In this document: one piece after another, positions 59,551 through 64,000 of the stretch | Position numbering within the stretch: position 1 is the stretch's first letter | Layout of the letters: every line of letters begins with the position of its first letter | From: Phaeotremella fagi | Lineage: Eukaryota > Basidiomycota > Tremellomycetes > Tremellales > Phaeotremellaceae | Assembly: GCA_001599715.1 (NCBI GenBank) | Contig: BCHU01000001.1 | Coordinates: 1,163,634-1,227,633 of the forward strand | Reading direction: 5' to 3' | Length of the DNA: 64,000 bases | Made by a program: the position numbers and the translations under genes | Notes under the pieces: generated by a model | The model's input: only the letters and a program-made list of their open reading frames with translations | The model's database searches: none | What the model was told of the DNA's origin: nothing

Positions 59551-62307
59551 ATGTATTTCCCAGGCATTGTTGTTTTCATAACCCTCAGCTCTCTTTTACC
59601 ATTTTCACACGCCTTGACACAATTTGAATGTCTCGAAATCGTCCATGAATTCTCGGAAGCTTTCTTGAGTCCTAGCAATGCTGAGGTCATGGCTAGTGTC
59701 AATAGGTAAGTGATACTTTGAGAATTCGGAGGGGTGATCTCATTGTTCACTTTTCGTCGTAGTACTTTATTTTCGGAGGATGTGAGGGGTAGAGTTGATG
59801 GTGAGTCGGAGGACGAAGCTTATCCACGATTGTACTGATGAACTCTAAACAGTTACCACAAAGTAAGCTTGGCTATTCGTTAAAGTTCCAATTTTTTGAC
59901 TAAAACCATGTTACTCAGTTTCGATGGACGAGAATTGTCAACGTAAGTTTCATCACAATCTTTCCAGATACATCGATTGAACAGACTCTTGACCTTAGCG
60001 AATACGTAAGTTCCATTCCTAAATACACAATAGTAGATACGGTAGCTCTAAACTAACACGCCAAAAGGTATTTGGCCTGTTCGCAAACGGTGCTAGAGAT
60101 CCTTCATTACCCAACCCATTCGGTTCACCAACAGCGTTCGAAGTCACAGGCCTAGTCGTTCAAAACAACATAGTATCTGCCTCAGTGATCTTTGATTGTA
60201 TGTCTACTGTAAATTCAAACTTAAAGTTGAAGTGACTAACCGTTTGCTCAGGGTACTGGGCTGCTATCGACGTGAAATTCCCTGTACAGTTGGATACCAT
60301 GTTTCTGATTAATGAGGAAGGACAGATCGCAGCTTACGATGCGATAATTAGGCGTTGGGCTTGGGTAGGTTTTTTCAACAGTGAGAAAAGATAGCTGAAA
60401 CAACACTGTAGGCTACTGATGTGGTCATACCGTGAGTTTGATCCATGTATTCTAACCTACTTATAAACTAACAAATAAAATAGTCTCCTCATCCCTCGAA
60501 TGGCAGAGATCATCGATCAACCCGGAAATACGAATAACACTTATGTTCTTCAGCAATATCTTGCTAAGGAGACTTGTAGAGTAGCTACCGATCATTGCTT
60601 AGGTGATGATCAACAGTATGAGACTTTCGAAGATTGTATGGATTATCTTACCAACATTGATATCGGACAATGGTATCGGTGAGTAGTGATTCGATTGGTT
60701 GAGTTAGTTCAGATGTGCTGACTTGCCTTGTAGATTATCAGGTATGTCAATAATTGTTTTCATCTACTAATCGATTCAGAGGATAACCTTCTTTGTCGGT
60801 ACATGCATTTCAACATGTTGGAATTACGTCCATCCGTTCATTGTCCACACGTTGGAAAATCAGGTGGTGGCATGTGTATAAAAAGGTAAATCCATTCCTA
60901 TAAGTGCATGAATCAGAGAAAGAATGCTAATGTGAATAAAAAAACACTTCAAGGGATTTACAACAAGTCACTCTGGAAAATCATTTCCCGTTAGGTTGGA
61001 TGGCACCAAAAGTGATGACACCAGAGAACAAATATCTTCTCGAAAAAATTGAAACTAAAAGTGGCGAACCACTCGATCCTCTCATCAGTAAGTTTTTCGT
61101 TACAGAAGATTACTTCATGAAAACTGAAATTGGTTAAAAGAAATGTCGTTGAATGGATCCGAACTTCATAGTTGGACTTTGGATGGTTACTCAACTGCAG
61201 TTCTAGTTTATTTCTTGTTGTTTTACTGTGTCGCAAACTTTTTTTGGATGTAAGTCCAGACCCTAAAGATTGAACAAAGAGGTTTTCTGACTGTGGCAGA
61301 ATCTATTCAAACTTTTTGTTTAGTTTTAGGACTTTGACTTTGGAACATCAAAGAAATGTGATCATCTGTTCGTCAAGGTTATTATCCACCATGTCTTCAC
61401 TGGAGCTGAATTATCATTAGATACATTGAATATACTCGTGACGACCTTGGCTTTTGGTTTCCAAATATTCAGTTTTCCGCTCATCTTTCACGAATACAGT
61501 ATATTCGCATTACAATGCGGTAGATTATGTGCTTTGTTAATAGCTTCTCTATACATCTTCGAGTTGACTTATAGATTGAACATGAGAATGCCTATGTGAG
61601 TGACTCTATTTCTTTGATTGATATCACTTACTAACTGATTCTACAGGATTTGTCATCATTTCTTGACCGTAGCTTGTACATCGTTAACTATCACTATGAT
61701 AGAGTAAGTAGCTCTTTGAAGGGAAGTCAAAAGTTGACGTGTTGTTAGGTATACCAAAGATCCTTCTATAATGGCATCAGGGACGATTTGGTTAATCCAA
61801 GCAACGACTGAACAACCAACCTTCCTAGGTCTCATGGGATGTAAGTTAATCCATCCCCTCATTCCATAACCAACATTGAAAGAAAACATCTACAGATAGA
61901 TTAGGTTGGTCACCAAAATTCGTTGGTCCATTACTTCGATTCTCAGCCATCCAGACTTTAGTATTTAAGGTGCGTCACCGATTAAATATTTGCTGATGAC
62001 AACATCAGTCCACCAGTGCATTAGGTGTATTAATCTTTTGGGGGATCTACCAAAAACGAACAGACAGGGTTCTGGATATCGTTTGGACGTTGGCAGTATG
62101 GATTTTAGGATTTGGATTGATCTTAACTCAAGTGTATGTAATCTGCATCATTACTTAGAACTGAACTCACGAAATTACAGTTGGGGATCTTATATCACTT
62201 ATCAACTTGGCGAGAAGATTCAATCAAGTTTCAAAAATGAATATAAAGTCGTTTTGAATGGTGATGAAGATGAAAGAGATCAGCTATCTTTGAATAGTGA
62301 AGCGTGA
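59551..62307 (+). CDS. Uncharacterised secreted-domain, multi-TM protein, tandem copy 2
   Basis: Paralog of the preceding gene, same orientation. Start MYFPGIVVFITLSSLL at 59551, signal peptide to about residue 22 (FSHALTQ). Blocks shared in order: STLFSEDVRGRVD, FDGRELST, YIFGLFANGARDPS-type, NPFGSPTAFEV, FPVQLDTMFLINEEGQIAAY, RRWAWATDVVIP, CRVATDHCLGDD, DCMDYLTN, LCRYMHFNMLELRP, VHCPHVGKSGGGMCI, PENKYLLEK, GEPLDPLI and HSWTLDGYSTAVLVYF. TM segments follow to about 62220, ending VWGSYITYQLGEKIQ with a short tail (NSEA). About 17 introns. Paired Cys and His residues (CPH, CI) suggest disulphides or metal binding. Identity to copy 1 is perhaps half by eye, so the duplication is old. Confidence 0.72.
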
Positions 62308-62564
62308 AGGGTTTATGGGAATCGGTGTTGTTTTTCTCTTTGTGAATATATTATCAATATAGATTGTCCTTGTTATCATAGTTTAGTTAACTTCGCTTTG
62401 TGAATATTATGGGAAATTGGCAATTCGCCTTTAGTTACGAATCATTTAATTTAAGATTTTATTTGTTGAATAGATATATGCATACTCTGAAAACCACGTA
62501 ATCTACACATTAGAAGAAAAGGTCAAAACAACGACCCAAGCAAAGCGTCCATCCGATTTCCATA
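62308..62564. other. Convergent 3' spacer
   Basis: Between membrane-protein copy 2 and HEM3. AT-rich, no gene seen. Confidence 0.45.
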
Positions 62565-63879
62565 CTACTTCTCCAAACTCTCCTGAATACCCTTTTGCAA
62601 ATCGTTCTCATCCCTCTGTTTCCTAACCAGTTCAATCTCATCAAGAATCTCTTTACCACCAGAATCCTTGATGACCTTGGCACAGATTTCACCCCATCTC
62701 TCAGCTTGTTGATAAGAATTGACAATGATTGATTCTGGATGATGAATGATTTGTTTAGATCCGTCTAAAGAGGTTACACAAGCTTTCAATGATAGTTTAG
62801 CCTTTCTCTTTATCGGTTGACCGTTTTCGTTGGTTAGACCAGACCAATGGATTCTAGGTGATGATTCTGATAATTCCGTGAAACTTTCTTGAGAGAAGAC
62901 TTGATCATCACCAGAGGATTGCCCGATGATACCTGATCTAACAGGTAATTCCTCTAAGGTAGTTTCGATACCAACAGGAAGACTACAACCTCCCTCCAAA
63001 ACTCTGAGTAAACCACGTTCAGCACCACATTTCCATTCCGTTTCCCAATGTCCTAAACCTTTCAACAGCTTTTCAACTCTTTTATCGCCTCTTCTAATTT
63101 CTATTCCCAAAGCACCTTGACCAACGGCATGTAACAGTGTCGGACTCGATAATGGACAGGTTATTCTGTCTTGTAGAGAGATTCTGGTTAGACCCGCGGT
63201 CGCTAGGATCAAAGCTGAGAATGGTGATTCGGGATTATCAAGTTTCGCTAATCTAGTATTAAGATTTCCACGCTGACTTAGAGTTAGTATTGATATATAC
63301 AATTCAAAAGAAGATACTCACCATATCTTCGAATCTCAATTTTGGGAAAGCTCTTTTCAACTGAGCAACCCTCCTAACACTACCAGTCCCAACGACACTT
63401 CCATCCGGTAAATCCTCTAATCTCTTATACCCCAAACCAGCTTTAACGACCAAAGCATCCCTAGGATCCTCACGTTCAGTCATGAAAGCGATTTCGAAAT
63501 CGTCAGTCAACGTAGTCGGAACATCCTTTAATGAATGGACGATAACGTCTAGAGATCCGTCAAGGAGTTTAGCTTCGAGCTCGTCGGTCCATAATGATTT
63601 CGCTGGTTGGTTGCGGGAGAAGGGGGAGAGGAGATGGAGTGGGGTCGTTTGGTTACGGTCACCTAGGGTTGTTAGGGTTTGGATGGGGAAGGAATAGTCT
63701 GATGAAGGGTGGAGTGAGCGGAGGTGGGATCTTATGAGTTCAGTTTGGATTAGGGCGAGGTTAGACCGTCTAGTTCCTAGGGTCACTGTTTTTTCTGGGT
63801 CGGATGAGGTCGAGATTGGGTCTGAGGGGATGGAGGAGGTGGTGTCGCTAGGTAGAGAGATGTCGTTTGATGTTGACAT
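62565..63879 (-). CDS. HEM3: Porphobilinogen deaminase (hydroxymethylbilane synthase)
   Basis: Third step of haem synthesis: joins four porphobilinogen units into hydroxymethylbilane in the cytosol. Two exons on the minus strand, 63879-63322 and 63272-62565, give 421 residues. Motifs: [44 protein letters not shown] (in two parts), [28 protein letters not shown] and [16 protein letters not shown]. The dipyrromethane cofactor attaches to the Cys of [10 protein letters not shown], present here. The catalytic Asp is that of HSLKD-type DVIVHSLKD. The N-terminal 30 residues are Ser/Thr/Pro-rich and family-variable. Oddity: an 8-10 residue loop ([13 protein letters not shown]) before the SLWT motif. 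The upstream promoter runs to the window end. Confidence 0.96.
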
Positions 63880-64000
63880 TGTAGATGATTTTTCTTTGAA
63901 ATATAAAATGTGGTAGTAAAAGAGTGATGTCTGGAATGTAAATGTTCGTATTGGATATGTACTGGGGATGCTGAGTTACTTGGATACCTTTTTGAAAGTC

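Noticed and set aside
1..64000. tRNA, rRNA, transposon, LTR or CRISPR features
   Set aside because: Searched by eye for B-box-like TTCGANTC in hairpin context, terminal repeats, transposase-like frames and spaced repeats; none convincing. A tRNAscan and repeat search would settle this.

Overview
The window is a gene-dense, mildly AT-rich stretch of nuclear DNA from a basidiomycete fungus, most likely a tremellomycete of the Cryptococcus/Kwoniella group. The reasons are the many very short introns (34-65 nt, GTRAGT donors, CTRAY branch points, mostly tAG/cAG acceptors), a HAMP-repeat Nik1-type histidine kinase, and protein sequences that read as typical basidiomycete versions of housekeeping families. 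The organism call is an inference from these traits. No transposon, CRISPR array, rRNA or tRNA was recognised. Exon coordinates were worked out by hand from reading frames and splice signals. Layout, left to right: 3' part of a Dnf1-type P4-ATPase flippase (+); a tandem pair of uncharacterised F-box-like genes (+) with a relic of the next gene between them; mitochondrial-type asparaginyl-tRNA synthetase (+); 6-phosphogluconolactonase (-) divergent from ornithine acetyltransferase ARG7 (+); a low-complexity hypothetical protein (-); ribosome-assembly factor EBP2 (-) divergent from RNA polymerase II subunit RPB2 (+); a single-pass Mid2/Wsc-like membrane protein (-); beta-mannosidase (-); a Rieske plus AIF-type oxidoreductase (-) divergent from a TauD-type dioxygenase (+); DEAH helicase ECM16/DHR1 (-) divergent from kynurenine 3-monooxygenase BNA4 (+); an uncharacterised multi-pass membrane protein (+); the tiny splicing factor SF3B5 (-) divergent from CCR4-NOT subunit NOT2 (+); a SUR7/PalI-like four-TM protein (-) divergent from Nik1-type histidine kinase (+); a tandem pair of uncharacterised secreted-domain/multi-TM proteins (+); and HEM3 porphobilinogen deaminase (-). 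Most genes are independent housekeeping genes, as expected in a fungus. Functional themes recur (ribosome and mRNA biogenesis: EBP2, ECM16, RPB2, SF3B5, NOT2; cell surface and stress sensing: Nik1, SUR7-like, Mid2-like, flippase), and six intergenic spacers are divergent promoters, but no operon-like system is implied. The parts most worth a second look are the two local tandem duplications of unknown families (5681-8674 and 56112-62307), the synthetase fragment that dates the first one, the SF3B5 gene with an ATG-only exon and a minisatellite filling one intron, and the cluster of 34-39 nt introns in the kinase gene.
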